The translations under genes and the position numbers were made by a program. From the NCBI RefSeq assembly GCF_000612505.1, contig NZ_CP004078.1, positions 3,573,252 through 3,637,251 of the forward strand: a DNA stretch of 64,000 bases. The letters are read 5' to 3'. The notes beneath the pieces are model-generated. The model had not been told where the DNA came from and did not search any database. It saw only the letters and a program-made list of their open reading frames with translations. The DNA is from Paenibacillus sabinae T27 (GTDB taxonomy: Bacteria > Bacillota > Bacilli > Paenibacillales > Paenibacillaceae). Below, piece by piece: positions 25,922 through 34,700 of the stretch; the first letter of the stretch is position 1, and each line of letters begins with the position of its first letter.

Positions 25922-25953
25922 AAAAAATCTTAAGGCTAAACCGCCTTAAGATT
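25922..25953 (-). terminator. Terminator overlapping the end of spoIVB
   Basis: Perfect 11-bp stem AATCTTAAGGC / GCCTTAAGATT with a six-T run on the minus strand; the stem includes the spoIVB stop codon. A 0A box partly overlaps the T-run. Confidence 0.85.
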
Positions 25954-27066
25954 GGATTGAAAACTATAGGGTTGTACAACACCGGAATCTTTAAGCATCC
26001 ATTCGATAAAGCAGCCGTAACCCGATTTAGGGTCATTGACGAAGACATGCGTCACCGCTCCAACCAGCTTGCCATTCTGTACAATGGGACTGCCGCTCAT
26101 TCCCTGAACGATTCCCCCGGTCTTATCGATCAATCTTGGATCGGTAATGCGCAGCACCATTCCTTTGGTAGCCGGCTGCTGCTGCCGGGCCACATGAATG
26201 ATCTCGACATTAAACCGTTCGACCCGCTGACCTTCAAGTACGGTAAGAATCTGGGCTGGCCCTTCCTTCACTTCGCTGCTCATGGCGACCGGAATCGGTT
26301 CGTTATATAGACTGTGGTCCGGGTTACGCCCCATTTTGCCGAAAATGCCGAAGTCGGTGTTGCTTTCAACATTGCCAAGCACCTGGCTCTCCTTAAGAAA
26401 GTGAGCCCGCTTCTCTCCAGGATCGCCGTCTTGACTCTTGGAAATGGAAGTTACGCTTGATTCCACAATATGTCCGCTGCCAACGACAATCGGGGTGCCG
26501 GTATTCATATCGGTTATAACATGGCCGAGCGCTCCATAAACGCCCTGGTTCGGCGCGTAAAAGGTCAATGTTCCTACCCCAGCGGCGGAATCCCTGATGA
26601 AGAGCCCCAGCCGCCATACATTGTCGTTCCGGTCGTAAGCGGGTTTAAGCTTCGCTGTCCGTTCCCTTCCTTCACGTATATACCGGATAGTGAGCTCACG
26701 GCCGGAGTCCCCTGCTCGCTTCACAAGGTCAGCCACCTTCCTTACCTCGTCCAGCCTGACCCCGTCAATCGATACCATTAGATCCCCCGGCAGCAGTCCG
26801 CTGTTCTCCCCAGGCGATAATTTGGTCTGCTGAGACACCTCGACCAGGTGATGCCCCACAACCAATACGCCGGCCGATTTGACCTTGACGCCGATCGTCT
26901 GACCTCCCGGATACACCTTAACCTCCCGGGCCGTTTCCGATTCTGCTCCTGCCCGGCTCCCTTCAGCCTGCGATGCATAACCTGAAACCGGTACGCTAAA
27001 CCCTGACACACTAAGAAAGAAAGCAAATAAAAGACCTGGCAATAACTTCCTGAGGTTAGGCTTCAA
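25936..27066 (-). CDS. spoIVB: SpoIVB peptidase
   Basis: A serine peptidase made in the forespore and secreted into the intermembrane space, where it triggers SpoIVFB-dependent activation of sigma-K. The 376-residue protein has an N-terminal hydrophobic signal anchor (about 8-28), a PDZ domain (LVEVSQQTKLSPGENSGLLPGD region, about 72-130) and the S55 peptidase domain with GALGHVI (catalytic His) and GMSGSP (catalytic Ser, about 330). The start is TTG with AAAGGGAG. It sits between recN and spo0A as in other sporeformers. Confidence 0.96.
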   Translation of the reverse strand: MKPNLRKLLPGLLFAFFLSVSGFSVPVSGYASQAEGSRAGAESETAREVKVYPGGQTIGVKVKSAGVLVVGHHLVEVSQQTKLSPGENSGLLPGDLMVSIDGVRLDEVRKVADLVKRAGDSGRELTIRYIREGRERTAKLKPAYDRNDNVWRLGLFIRDSAAGVGTLTFYAPNQGVYGALGHVITDMNTGTPIVVGSGHIVESSVTSISKSQDGDPGEKRAHFLKESQVLGNVESNTDFGIFGKMGRNPDHSLYNEPIPVAMSSEVKEGPAQILTVLEGQRVERFNVEIIHVARQQQPATKGMVLRITDPRLIDKTGGIVQGMSGSPIVQNGKLVGAVTHVFVNDPKSGYGCFIEWMLKDSGVVQPYSFQSNLKAV

Positions 27067-27171
27067 TGGCTGTCACGCTCCCTTTTGCTTCTTTCGCTTG
27101 ACGAAAAAAGTGGTCGCCAATTGCGTACCTATAAGATAACCTTGCCCCCAGGCTTTTATTACTGTCAATAC

Positions 27172-28908
27172 TTAACCGGTTAGTGTTCCGGCAGCCTTGC
27201 TGGCGTCGGCCAGATTAAGCATTTCCTGCGCGTGATGCAGCGTCTTTTCGGTAATTTCCACGCCGCCCAGCATTCTCGCCAGCTCTTTGACCCGGCCTTC
27301 TTCGGACAGCGACTGCACCTCGGTCATCGTTCGTCCGTCCTGCACTTTTTTGCGGATGAGGTACTGATGGTCCGCCATGCAGGCCACCTGCGGCAGGTGG
27401 GTAATGGAGAAGATCTGGCACATCGAAGACAACCGGTACAGCTTATCGGCGATGGATTGTGCCGCCCGTCCGCTCACTCCGGTATCCACTTCGTCAAAGA
27501 TCAGCACGGGAATATCCTCATGCCTTGCAAAGATGCTCTTCATCGCCAGCATAATGCGCGACAGCTCGCCGCCCGATGCGATTTTACTTAATGGACGAAG
27601 CGGCTCTCCCGGATTGGGAGAAATCATGAATTCGGCGCTGTCGATCCCTTGCCGGGTAAGGCGGATACGCCGGCCGTCAACCTCCACTCCTTTGGGATCT
27701 TCAAGGATGTCAAGCTTGACCTCAAGCGAAGTCCGTTCCATTTGCAGATCCTTCAGCTCACCTTCCACCTGCGAAGCTAAATCTACCGCGCACCGGCGCC
27801 GGACTTCACTAAGCTTGGCTGCAGAGGCCATCACCTCTTCAAGAAGAGCGTTGCGCTTAACCGTCAGCTTGTCCAAATATTCATCTTTGTTCTCCAGCAT
27901 ATCGGTTTCCCGTGAAATTTGTTCGTAATACTCCAGAATCTGCTCCACGCTATCGCCGTACTTGCGGCGCAAACTGGATATGAGATCAAGACGGTTCTCC
28001 ACTTCCTCCAGCCTTGCCGGATTGAACTCGATATCCTCACGGTAATCGCGCAGCTGAAACGACGAATCCTCCAGCTGGTAAAAGGACGACTGCAGCTGCT
28101 CCAGTACGGGCCGCAAATTTTTCTCATCAAAACGAACGACGTCTTCAAGCATCGAGATAACATTGCTGATCGCATCAAGTCCCTGCCGTCCATTCAGCAG
28201 ATCGTAAGCGCCGGAGACGGAATCCATCATTTTCTCGCTATGGGATAGTCTGACCCTTTCTTCGGAAAGTAATTCATCTTCTCCGCTTTTTAATGCAGCA
28301 GATGCGATCTCCTCCAGTTGAAACCGGTACAAATCAAGCATTTGATAGGTTCTTTGGCTTGAATCCTGCAGCTCGCGAAGCTCCCTCTCCACTTGGACAA
28401 ACTTCGAATATTTCTCCTGGTAGTCCGCCTTCATCGGTCCGATCACGGACTCTCCGTACGTATCCAAAAGCCCTAAATGGCGCTCCGGCCGAAGAAGATT
28501 CTGATGCTCATGCTGGCCGTGAATATTGACTAGCTGCTCGCCGATTTCACGCAGCATCGTCAAATTCACCATTTGGCCGTTAACGCGGGACGTGCTCTTT
28601 CCCTGGGAGTTCAGTTCTCTGCGGATAATCAGATGCTCCTCTTTCTGCGCCCTGATTCCAAGCCTCTCCAGCGTGTCCCACACGGAATGATTATTGGGCA
28701 AGCTGAACAGAGCCTCCATCTCCGCCTTCTCGCAGCCGTAGCGAATGGAATCCGCCGATCCCCGGCCGCCGGCAATCATGCCAAGCGCATCGATAATGAT
28801 GGACTTGCCCGCTCCCGTCTCCCCCGTCAGCACATGAAAGCCCGGATGAAAATATACATCTACCGATTCGACAACCGCCAGATTGCGAATAGACAATGTT
28901 TCCAGCAC
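27172..28908 (-). CDS. recN: DNA repair protein RecN
   Basis: An SMC-like ATPase acting early at double-strand breaks. The 578-residue protein has Walker A GETGAGKS (about 30-37), QHEHQNLL, a long coiled-coil centre, then the ABC signature SGGELSRIMLA and Walker B VLIFDEVDTGVSG. Translation probably starts at GTG 9 nt after GGAGG. The gene has an apparent LexA-controlled promoter of its own about 330 nt upstream, and the intervening leader holds a large inverted repeat. Confidence 0.97.
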   Translation of the reverse strand: MLETLSIRNLAVVESVDVYFHPGFHVLTGETGAGKSIIIDALGMIAGGRGSADSIRYGCEKAEMEALFSLPNNHSVWDTLERLGIRAQKEEHLIIRRELNSQGKSTSRVNGQMVNLTMLREIGEQLVNIHGQHEHQNLLRPERHLGLLDTYGESVIGPMKADYQEKYSKFVQVERELRELQDSSQRTYQMLDLYRFQLEEIASAALKSGEDELLSEERVRLSHSEKMMDSVSGAYDLLNGRQGLDAISNVISMLEDVVRFDEKNLRPVLEQLQSSFYQLEDSSFQLRDYREDIEFNPARLEEVENRLDLISSLRRKYGDSVEQILEYYEQISRETDMLENKDEYLDKLTVKRNALLEEVMASAAKLSEVRRRCAVDLASQVEGELKDLQMERTSLEVKLDILEDPKGVEVDGRRIRLTRQGIDSAEFMISPNPGEPLRPLSKIASGGELSRIMLAMKSIFARHEDIPVLIFDEVDTGVSGRAAQSIADKLYRLSSMCQIFSITHLPQVACMADHQYLIRKKVQDGRTMTEVQSLSEEGRVKELARMLGGVEITEKTLHHAQEMLNLADASKAAGTLTG

Positions 28909-29040
28909 AAATATTGCACCTCCGACGCATGAATCCTTGTGTTTTATGAACTGTCTTTCTCTAAGTAAGCGGTTATTTCACGCTATATAAGCTGAACTTA
29001 AGATTTTCCTATCAGATAAGAGTCGCAACTACGAGGAACG

Positions 29041-29147
29041 TTTGGACTTCCGGCCGCTGTTGTCTCCAGATTTCTCGATTAACCGCTCTTCGCGGTAGAA
29101 ATCCGGAGACAAAGGCGATCGCTATCGCTCCTACAGTTCCAAACTTC
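29041..29147. repeat. Long imperfect inverted repeat in the recN leader
   Basis: Outer arms GTTTGGACTTC and AGTTCCAAAC enclose a 16-bp stem with one mismatch (TTGTCTCCAGATTTCT at 29060-29075, AGAAATCCGGAGACAA at 29097-29112) capped by ACCGC-TCTTC-GCGGT. The whole folds as one extended hairpin. It resembles dispersed repeats of Paenibacillus genomes as I recall them, but only one copy is in this window. Confidence 0.7.
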
Positions 29148-29248
29148 CCCTTCGTTACTCCTTAACTGATTACATATTTCAAGTTCATCTTATATAATTG
29201 TTGATTTTTATTGTTGATCTGTATGGGCGAATTCCGCCGTTACCTTAG

Positions 29249-29277
29249 AGTATGACCGAACATAAGTTCGGAGTCAA
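29249..29277 (-). promoter_or_regulatory. LexA-controlled promoter of recN
   Basis: Minus strand TTGACT (29277-29272), 17-nt spacer, CATACT (29254-29249). The spacer contains the perfect Gram-positive LexA/DinR box CGAAC-N4-GTTCG (29257-29270), so bound LexA would block the polymerase. It reads towards recN. Confidence 0.75.
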
Positions 29278-29498
29278 GAGGATTTATCCAAATAGTTAAG
29301 GGGCAGAAGAAGGAAAGGAAATAAAGCGCTAACATATATGCTGCTTGAAGGGGCTTTAGGAAAGTTTCGGAACAGGTGTAAAACAGGGCGGGGTACGATT
29401 CTGTCACTATGCAATTCAGCAGGACAGTTCAGAGGGCAAATGCCCTCCCATGTCCAGAGCCGATTCTTGTGATTGGAGAAAATTTTTCTCAGAATGTG

Positions 29499-29945
29499 TT
29501 AAATGTAACCCATGATCTGCGATACCACTGTTTTGCTGTCGTCCGCCTCCCGGCAGATTATCAAAATGGTGTCATCACCGGATATCGTTCCCATAATTTC
29601 GGGCCACTCGATGCTGTCGATCAGCGCTGCGACGGAATTGGCCGTTCCAGGCAGGCATTTCATGACGACAAGATTTCCCGAATAATCGATGTGTACGAAA
29701 TTGTCCACAAGCACCCGCCTCAGCTTCTGCGTCGGATTATAGCGCTGATCAGTCGGCAGCGAGTATTTGTATCTCCCGTCATCCATCGGAACCTTAATCA
29801 GCAGGAGCTCCTTGATATCCCTGGAAACGGTAGCCTGGGTTACCTGGAAACCCGCATTCCGAAGTGCTTCGACCAGCTCGTCCTGCGTTTCAATATCCCG
29901 GTGGGTAATAATTTCACGAATTTTAATATGTCTTTGACCTTTCAT
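29499..29945 (-). CDS. argR: Arginine repressor ArgR/AhrC
   Basis: The arginine-sensing regulator that represses arginine synthesis and activates catabolism. The 148-residue protein has an N-terminal winged helix ([20 protein letters not shown], with the SRDIKEL recognition part near residue 42) and the C-terminal hexamerisation and arginine-binding motif [11 protein letters not shown] near residue 120. It lies between the small membrane-protein gene and recN, as in the tlyA-argR-recN order of other Firmicutes. A GAGGGCA/TGCCCTC hairpin without a T-run follows at 29432-29447. Confidence 0.96.
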   Translation of the reverse strand: MKGQRHIKIREIITHRDIETQDELVEALRNAGFQVTQATVSRDIKELLLIKVPMDDGRYKYSLPTDQRYNPTQKLRRVLVDNFVHIDYSGNLVVMKCLPGTANSVAALIDSIEWPEIMGTISGDDTILIICREADDSKTVVSQIMGYI

Positions 29946-29974
29946 TAATGGCCTCCCGTATGTTCAAAAAGGTT

Positions 29975-30448
29975 CTAGTCGTTCTCTCCGTCATCCCTGC
30001 CAAAAGTGATCAGATTGACCGTGCCCGCCGCAGCATTTACATAGAGCACTCCGCTCACCTCCGGATAAATCAGGAGATACGGCAGCAGCATGTCTCGCAT
30101 CCCGCTTCCGGTCCATTCCAGCGGACGGCGCGGCCTGGCCAGTATAACGAGATACTGCGTGCCGTTCTCGGCTTCCGCAATGTAATCGACGAACAGCCGG
30201 CTGTATAGCTTAGCACCGTCAACGTTGAAGGACAGCGGTATTTTCAGCTTGCCGCCGACGACTTCATAGCCTGCATTTTCCAGCAGATTCAGCGCAGGAT
30301 GAGAAATGATCTCTTTATTTAACGGAATGTGATCCTGCAAAAAAGAACGCGGCGAGCTCTGCAGCCATATATAAATGCGGTAGATGACCCAAACCGCCAG
30401 TCCAACGCCGATCAGCGCCATAACCGCCCTGTCCGGGCTACCCGTCAT
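29975..30448 (-). CDS. Membrane-anchored protein of unknown function
   Basis: A 157-residue protein with one N-terminal membrane span (about 8-28), then a soluble domain with short hydrophobic strands (YLVILARP, VSGVLYVNA). It contains no motif I can name. The gene sits between tlyA and argR on the same strand, 29 nt before argR, so it is cotranscribed with argR. The soluble part looks alpha/beta, roughly like a small nuclease-like or Holliday-resolvase-like fold, but catalytic residues cannot be assigned, so no function is claimed. Confidence 0.75.
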   Translation of the reverse strand: MTGSPDRAVMALIGVGLAVWVIYRIYIWLQSSPRSFLQDHIPLNKEIISHPALNLLENAGYEVVGGKLKIPLSFNVDGAKLYSRLFVDYIAEAENGTQYLVILARPRRPLEWTGSGMRDMLLPYLLIYPEVSGVLYVNAAAGTVNLITFGRDDGEND

Positions 30449-30505
30449 TGGAAATCACCTCGGTGATGTATTCGCTTAGACCGAGCCAAATCCCTTTTAA
30501 ATAGC

Positions 30506-30535
30506 CAAAAGAAACTCATCGACCCGATGAGTTTC
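30506..30535 (-). terminator. Terminator overlapping the end of tlyA
   Basis: Perfect 11-bp stem GAAACTCATCG / CGATGAGTTTC, 3-nt loop, followed by TTTTGG on the minus strand. The last six codons and stop of tlyA are inside the stem. Confidence 0.8.
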
Positions 30536-31451
30536 CATGAGATGCCTTACCACCGAACGTGCCCGAGGCTTCCGCCACAACGGCTTCCGCGAGCGCAGCA
30601 TAATCGCCTTCAAGCCGGGGGAAAGTTTCCGCTTCGGAGGATGCTTTCCCCCCGTCCGCGCCTTCGCCGCCTGATTGTGTCTCTTCCGGTTCCAGATGCC
30701 AGTGGGCCAAAAATTCGATATTGCCCTCACCGCCCGTAATCGGGGAGAAGGTCAATCCTTTCAGAATATATCCCTGTTCACGGGCCATCTCAAGCACATT
30801 AATAAGCACTTCCCGGTGAACCGCCGGATCGCGAACGACGCCCGATTTGCCAACCTTCTCCCGCCCGGCCTCGAACTGGGGCTTAATCAGCGCGACAATA
30901 TCAGCCGGCTTTCGAAGCAGCGCTTTTAGCGGAGGCAGGATAATCTTTAGCGAGATAAAAGAAACGTCGATGCTGGCAAAATCGGGAACGGGGCCTTTGA
31001 GATCCGGCGGCGTCATATACCGGAAGTTCGTCCGTTCCATGACGCATACCCGTTCATCTTCCCGGAGCGACCAGTCCAGCTGGTTATATCCGACATCGAT
31101 CGCATAGACATAGGCCGCCCCGTTCTGAAGCGCGCAATCAGTGAAGCCCCCGGTGGAAGCGCCGATATCCAGCATTGTCCGGCCGCCGACATCGATGCTG
31201 AACCGGCGCAGCGCTTTTTCCAGTTTGAGTCCGCCGCGGCTGACGTACGGATGTACGGCGCCCTTGACCTTCAGAACAGCGCTGCGAGGCACTTTCATCC
31301 CGGCTTTCTCGATGCGTTCTTCATCCGCAAGCACAAGACCGGCCATGATGGCCGCCTTGGCTTTTTCGCGGCTTTCGTAAAAGCCCTGCTCGACGAGCAG
31401 CACGTCGATTCTTTCCTTCGGGCTCCGTTCTTTCTCTTTACCGTGCTCCAT
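30516..31451 (-). CDS. tlyA: TlyA family rRNA 2'-O-methyltransferase
   Basis: Methylates ribose in ribosomal RNA (16S and 23S in characterised members). The roughly 311-residue protein starts with an S4 RNA-binding domain (RIDVLLVEQGFYESREKAKAAI) and continues with a Rossmann methyltransferase fold: SRGGLKLEKAL, the SAM-binding LDIGASTGGFTDCAL and the catalytic region FASIDVSFISL. The C-terminus carries an extra Gly/Ser/Glu-rich tail of about 60 residues. The ATG at 31451 is 6 nt after GGAG; ATG 31457 is an alternative. B. subtilis YqxC is the counterpart and occupies the same position. Confidence 0.92.
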   Translation of the reverse strand: MEHGKEKERSPKERIDVLLVEQGFYESREKAKAAIMAGLVLADEERIEKAGMKVPRSAVLKVKGAVHPYVSRGGLKLEKALRRFSIDVGGRTMLDIGASTGGFTDCALQNGAAYVYAIDVGYNQLDWSLREDERVCVMERTNFRYMTPPDLKGPVPDFASIDVSFISLKIILPPLKALLRKPADIVALIKPQFEAGREKVGKSGVVRDPAVHREVLINVLEMAREQGYILKGLTFSPITGGEGNIEFLAHWHLEPEETQSGGEGADGGKASSEAETFPRLEGDYAALAEAVVAEASGTFGGKASHGNSSGR

Positions 31452-31484
31452 AGTCATCTCCAAATTTCTATACTCGGGTCTCCC

Positions 31485-33395
31485 TTAGGCTTGCGAAGAC
31501 GTTGTCTTGCCGAATGGATAAGAGCTTGCCGCCTTCATCGATTTAATCCGGGCGCATACCGCCTCGACGGTAAGTCCCGTCAGCTGGCGCTGTTCTTTGA
31601 TCGAGCCGTGTTCAACAAAAATATCCGGCACGCCCATCAGCTCCACCGTAACGTGATGCAGCCCATGCTCGGCATAATGCTCCAGCACGGCGCTGCCCAG
31701 GCTCCCCGCCTGGCTCGCTTCCTCCAGCACGATCATCTTCGTGCCGGCACGGGCGAGACTTTGAAGCATGGAGCCGTCCAGCGGCTTCAGGAAGCGGGCG
31801 TTCACGACCCCCGTCTGAATACCCTCACGTTTGAGCAGATCCGCCGCATCCTCCGCCAGCTGTACCATCGGGCCGCAGGCAATGATAGCGAAGTCATCAC
31901 CGGGGCGCAGCCGTTCCCATGACCCGATCGGCAGGCAGCGCAGCTCCGGATCAAGCGCTGTTCCGGTCCCGTTAATGCGGGGATAACGGTACGCGATCGG
32001 GCCGTCATTGTATTCCAGCGCCGTCTTCATCATATGGCGCAGTTCATTCTCATCCTTGGGCATCATCAGCACGATGTTCGGAATATGACGCATAAAAGCG
32101 ATATCGTATACGCCCTGATGCGTCTCCCCGTCAGCGCCGACAAATCCGGCCCGGTCGATGGCGAACATCACATTGGCGTTATGGCGGCAGATGTCGTGAA
32201 CGATCTGGTCGTAGGCACGCTGCATGAAGGTGGAATAAACCGCAAACACCGGTTTCATTCCTTCCATGGCAAGCGCGGCGCAGAGCGTGGCCGCATGCTG
32301 CTCCGCAATGCCCACATCAATCATACGCCCCGGAAATTCCTTCGAGAACGGGAACAGACCGGAGCCTCCCGGCATCGCGGGAGTAACGGCGACAAGCCGT
32401 TCATCCTGCCGGCCGAGTTCGATCAGCGTCTCACCGAACACTTCCGTGTACATCGGATGACCAACCGCTTTCAGCACCTGGCCGGATTCGATCTTGTACG
32501 GGGTAATGCCGTGCCATTTATAGGAATCGGCTTCCGCCGGTTGATAGCCTTTGCCTTTGGTGGTGAGCACGTGAACGAGCACGGGTCCCGCCACATTGTC
32601 CGCCTGGTGGAACGTATCGATCATGGTCGCAAGATCATGACCGTCCACAGGGCCGAGATACGTAAAGCCCAGCTCCTCAAACAAAACGCCGGGAACCATC
32701 ATATATTTCAGGCTGTCCTTCATCCGTTCCGCGGTCTTCGCCAGACGGCCGCCGATCGCCGGAATCTTCCTCAGGAGCCCTTCCACTTCGTCCTTGGCCC
32801 GCAAATAATGGCGGTCCGAGCGAATTTGGCTTAAATAGTTATGCATCGCGCCGACATTAGGGGCGATGGACATTTCGTTGTCGTTCAGGATGACCATCAG
32901 CTTGCGGCGCTCATGTCCGATATGGTTCAGCGCCTCGAACGCCATGCCGCCGGTCAGAGCCCCGTCGCCGATTATGGCGACAACCTTGTTGTCTTCTCCC
33001 TTGAAATCGCGGGCCATCGCCATGCCCATCGCTGCGGAGAGGGAGGTGCTGCTGTGCCCGGCTTCCCACACGTCATGCTCGCTCTCGGAGCGCTTGACAA
33101 AGCCGCAGAGCCCGTTCTGCTTGCGCAGCGTATCAAACCGGTCCTGGCGGCCGGTCAATATTTTGTGGACATACGCTTGATGTCCGACATCAAATATAAA
33201 TTTGTCCCGGGGACTGTCGTAGCAGTAATGCAAGGCCAGCGTGAGCTCCACCACTCCCAGATTGGAGGCGAGATGTCCGCCTGTCGCAGACAGCTTCTCA
33301 ATCAAAAACCTGCGTATCTCGTCCGCCAGGGTATTCAATTGTTCGATCGATAGCGATTTCAGTTGCTTAGGATCATTTAGTTGTGGAAGCAGCAC
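31485..33395 (-). CDS. dxs: 1-deoxy-D-xylulose-5-phosphate synthase
   Basis: First enzyme of the methylerythritol phosphate route to isoprenoids; condenses pyruvate and glyceraldehyde 3-phosphate using thiamine diphosphate. The 636-residue protein has the TPP site [15 protein letters not shown], the [11 protein letters not shown]-terminal motif, [10 protein letters not shown] and HQGVYD, and the C-terminal transketolase domain. Translation begins at GTG. It follows ispA but has its own promoter and is preceded by a hairpin, so its expression may be partly independent. tlyA follows closely (34 nt). Confidence 0.97.
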   Translation of the reverse strand: MLLPQLNDPKQLKSLSIEQLNTLADEIRRFLIEKLSATGGHLASNLGVVELTLALHYCYDSPRDKFIFDVGHQAYVHKILTGRQDRFDTLRKQNGLCGFVKRSESEHDVWEAGHSSTSLSAAMGMAMARDFKGEDNKVVAIIGDGALTGGMAFEALNHIGHERRKLMVILNDNEMSIAPNVGAMHNYLSQIRSDRHYLRAKDEVEGLLRKIPAIGGRLAKTAERMKDSLKYMMVPGVLFEELGFTYLGPVDGHDLATMIDTFHQADNVAGPVLVHVLTTKGKGYQPAEADSYKWHGITPYKIESGQVLKAVGHPMYTEVFGETLIELGRQDERLVAVTPAMPGGSGLFPFSKEFPGRMIDVGIAEQHAATLCAALAMEGMKPVFAVYSTFMQRAYDQIVHDICRHNANVMFAIDRAGFVGADGETHQGVYDIAFMRHIPNIVLMMPKDENELRHMMKTALEYNDGPIAYRYPRINGTGTALDPELRCLPIGSWERLRPGDDFAIIACGPMVQLAEDAADLLKREGIQTGVVNARFLKPLDGSMLQSLARAGTKMIVLEEASQAGSLGSAVLEHYAEHGLHHVTVELMGVPDIFVEHGSIKEQRQLTGLTVEAVCARIKSMKAASSYPFGKTTSSQA

Positions 33396-33436
33396 GTGAT
33401 TTCCCCGCTTTCCTGATGTTGTAAAGTATAACTCCC

Positions 33437-33478
33437 ATTATAACATAAATGAAACGGCTGTCGAAATGCAGCCGTTTC
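33437..33478 (-). promoter_or_regulatory. Hairpin and extended -10 promoter between ispA and dxs
   Basis: A 10-bp stem GAAACGGCTG / CAGCCGTTTC (33451-33478) follows ispA; right after it TGTTATAAT (TATAAT at 33442-33437) gives an extended -10 about 40 nt before the dxs start. Confidence 0.55.
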
Positions 33479-33487
33479 CGTTTAGCT

Positions 33488-34453
33488 TTAGTGATCTCTG
33501 GACATTAAATAATCGGCGATTTCAATCAGACGCGCCCCATCGGCAAATCCGCATTCCCGCACAGCGGATTTCGCCTCTTCCGTCAGCCGCTCCACTTCAA
33601 GCCTTGAAGCCTCCAGCCCGATAAAATAGGGATAAGTCACCTTCTGCTGCCGGACATCGCTGCCCGTCTTCTTGCCGAGCTTGCTTTCGTCCCCGACGAG
33701 GTCGAGAATATCGTCCTGCACCTGGAACGCCAGTCCGATGCTGACGCCGAACCGCCGCAGCGCTTCAAGCTGCTGATCCGACGCTCCGCCAATACGTCCC
33801 CCGGCTAGGAGCGAGAAGACAATCAGATCCCCTGTCTTGTGCAGATGGATATAGCGCAGGCTGTCCAGATCGGTCAGCCCCTGCTCGCCTTCCATGTCGG
33901 CCGCTTGGCCACCCACCATGCCGCGCGGTCCGGCCATTTCCGCCAAGTCCTCCACGATGGACAAGACGTTCTCCGCGGATACCCCGTACCGGCGGGTGGC
34001 CTGCACAACGCTGTAAAAAGCATGCGTCAGCAAAGCATCTCCTGCCAGAATAGCCGTCGCTTCGCCGAATACTTTATGGTTCGTCAGCCGCCCCCGCCGG
34101 TAATCGTCGTCGTCCATAGCGGGCAGATCGTCGTGAATCAGCGAATATGTATGCACCATTTCGATTGCCGCTGCCACTGGCAGCGCCGCTTCCCGGCGTC
34201 CGCCAAGTGCTTCGCACGCCGCTATAACAAGCAGAGGGCGAAGCCGCTTGCCTCCGGCGAGCAGCGAATAGCTCATTGCTTCCGTCAGCTTGGCGGGTAC
34301 CTCCCAATGCTTCGGGAAGAGCATCGTCAGCTCGCCCGCAACAAGATCGCTAACGCCGGCGATATATTCCTTTAATGGCTGTCGATTGTCAGGCTTCGGA
34401 CTTTGGCTTTCTTCCGGTTCCTTTCCGAAGAGTCCGTTATTATTTGGAATCAT
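33488..34453 (-). CDS. ispA: Polyprenyl synthetase (farnesyl diphosphate synthase type)
   Basis: Condenses isopentenyl and dimethylallyl diphosphates into geranyl and farnesyl diphosphate. The 321-residue protein has GGKRLRP, the first Asp-rich motif DDLPAMDDDDYRRGR (about 110-124) and the second QVQDDILDLVGD (about 255). It overlaps the end of xseB by 14 nt, which implies translational coupling, and precedes dxs, the entry enzyme of the same pathway. An N-terminal extension of about 25 polar residues precedes the core. Confidence 0.95.
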   Translation of the reverse strand: MIPNNNGLFGKEPEESQSPKPDNRQPLKEYIAGVSDLVAGELTMLFPKHWEVPAKLTEAMSYSLLAGGKRLRPLLVIAACEALGGRREAALPVAAAIEMVHTYSLIHDDLPAMDDDDYRRGRLTNHKVFGEATAILAGDALLTHAFYSVVQATRRYGVSAENVLSIVEDLAEMAGPRGMVGGQAADMEGEQGLTDLDSLRYIHLHKTGDLIVFSLLAGGRIGGASDQQLEALRRFGVSIGLAFQVQDDILDLVGDESKLGKKTGSDVRQQKVTYPYFIGLEASRLEVERLTEEAKSAVRECGFADGARLIEIADYLMSRDH

Positions 34454-34700
34454 CGCTTTCCCCTTCCAGGTCGGCGCCGAACGGCTTCTTGCGCAGCTGC
34501 CCGTCTTCTTCCACGATCATTTCGATTTTGCGCTCCACCTGCTCAAGCTTTGCCCCGCACAGCTGGGAGAGCTTCATCCCCTGCTGAAACAAATCGATCG
34601 CCTTCTCCAGCGGAACGTCTCCGTGCTCCAGTTCACGCACGATCAGTTCCAGCCGGTCCATCGCTTCCTCAAATCCCAGTTCCGCTTCTTCCTTCGCCAT
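34440..34700 (-). CDS. xseB: Exodeoxyribonuclease VII small subunit
   Basis: The helical small subunit that assembles on XseA. The product of about 86 residues has the family pattern FEEAMDRLELIVRELE, then PLEKAIDLFQQGMKLSQLC. ATG 34700 is used, 12 nt after AAGGAGG; ATG 34712 directly abuts that site and is less likely. The gene is intact although its partner xseA is interrupted by two frameshifts in this sequence; the two overlap by 32 nt. Confidence 0.93.
   Translation of the reverse strand: MAKEEAELGFEEAMDRLELIVRELEHGDVPLEKAIDLFQQGMKLSQLCGAKLEQVERKIEMIVEEDGQLRKKPFGADLEGESDDSK

Noticed and set aside
29344..29475. 44-codon plus-strand frame near 29340 in the argR-recN gap
   Set aside because: The purine-rich stretch is about 20 nt away from the ATG and the product has no recognisable feature.
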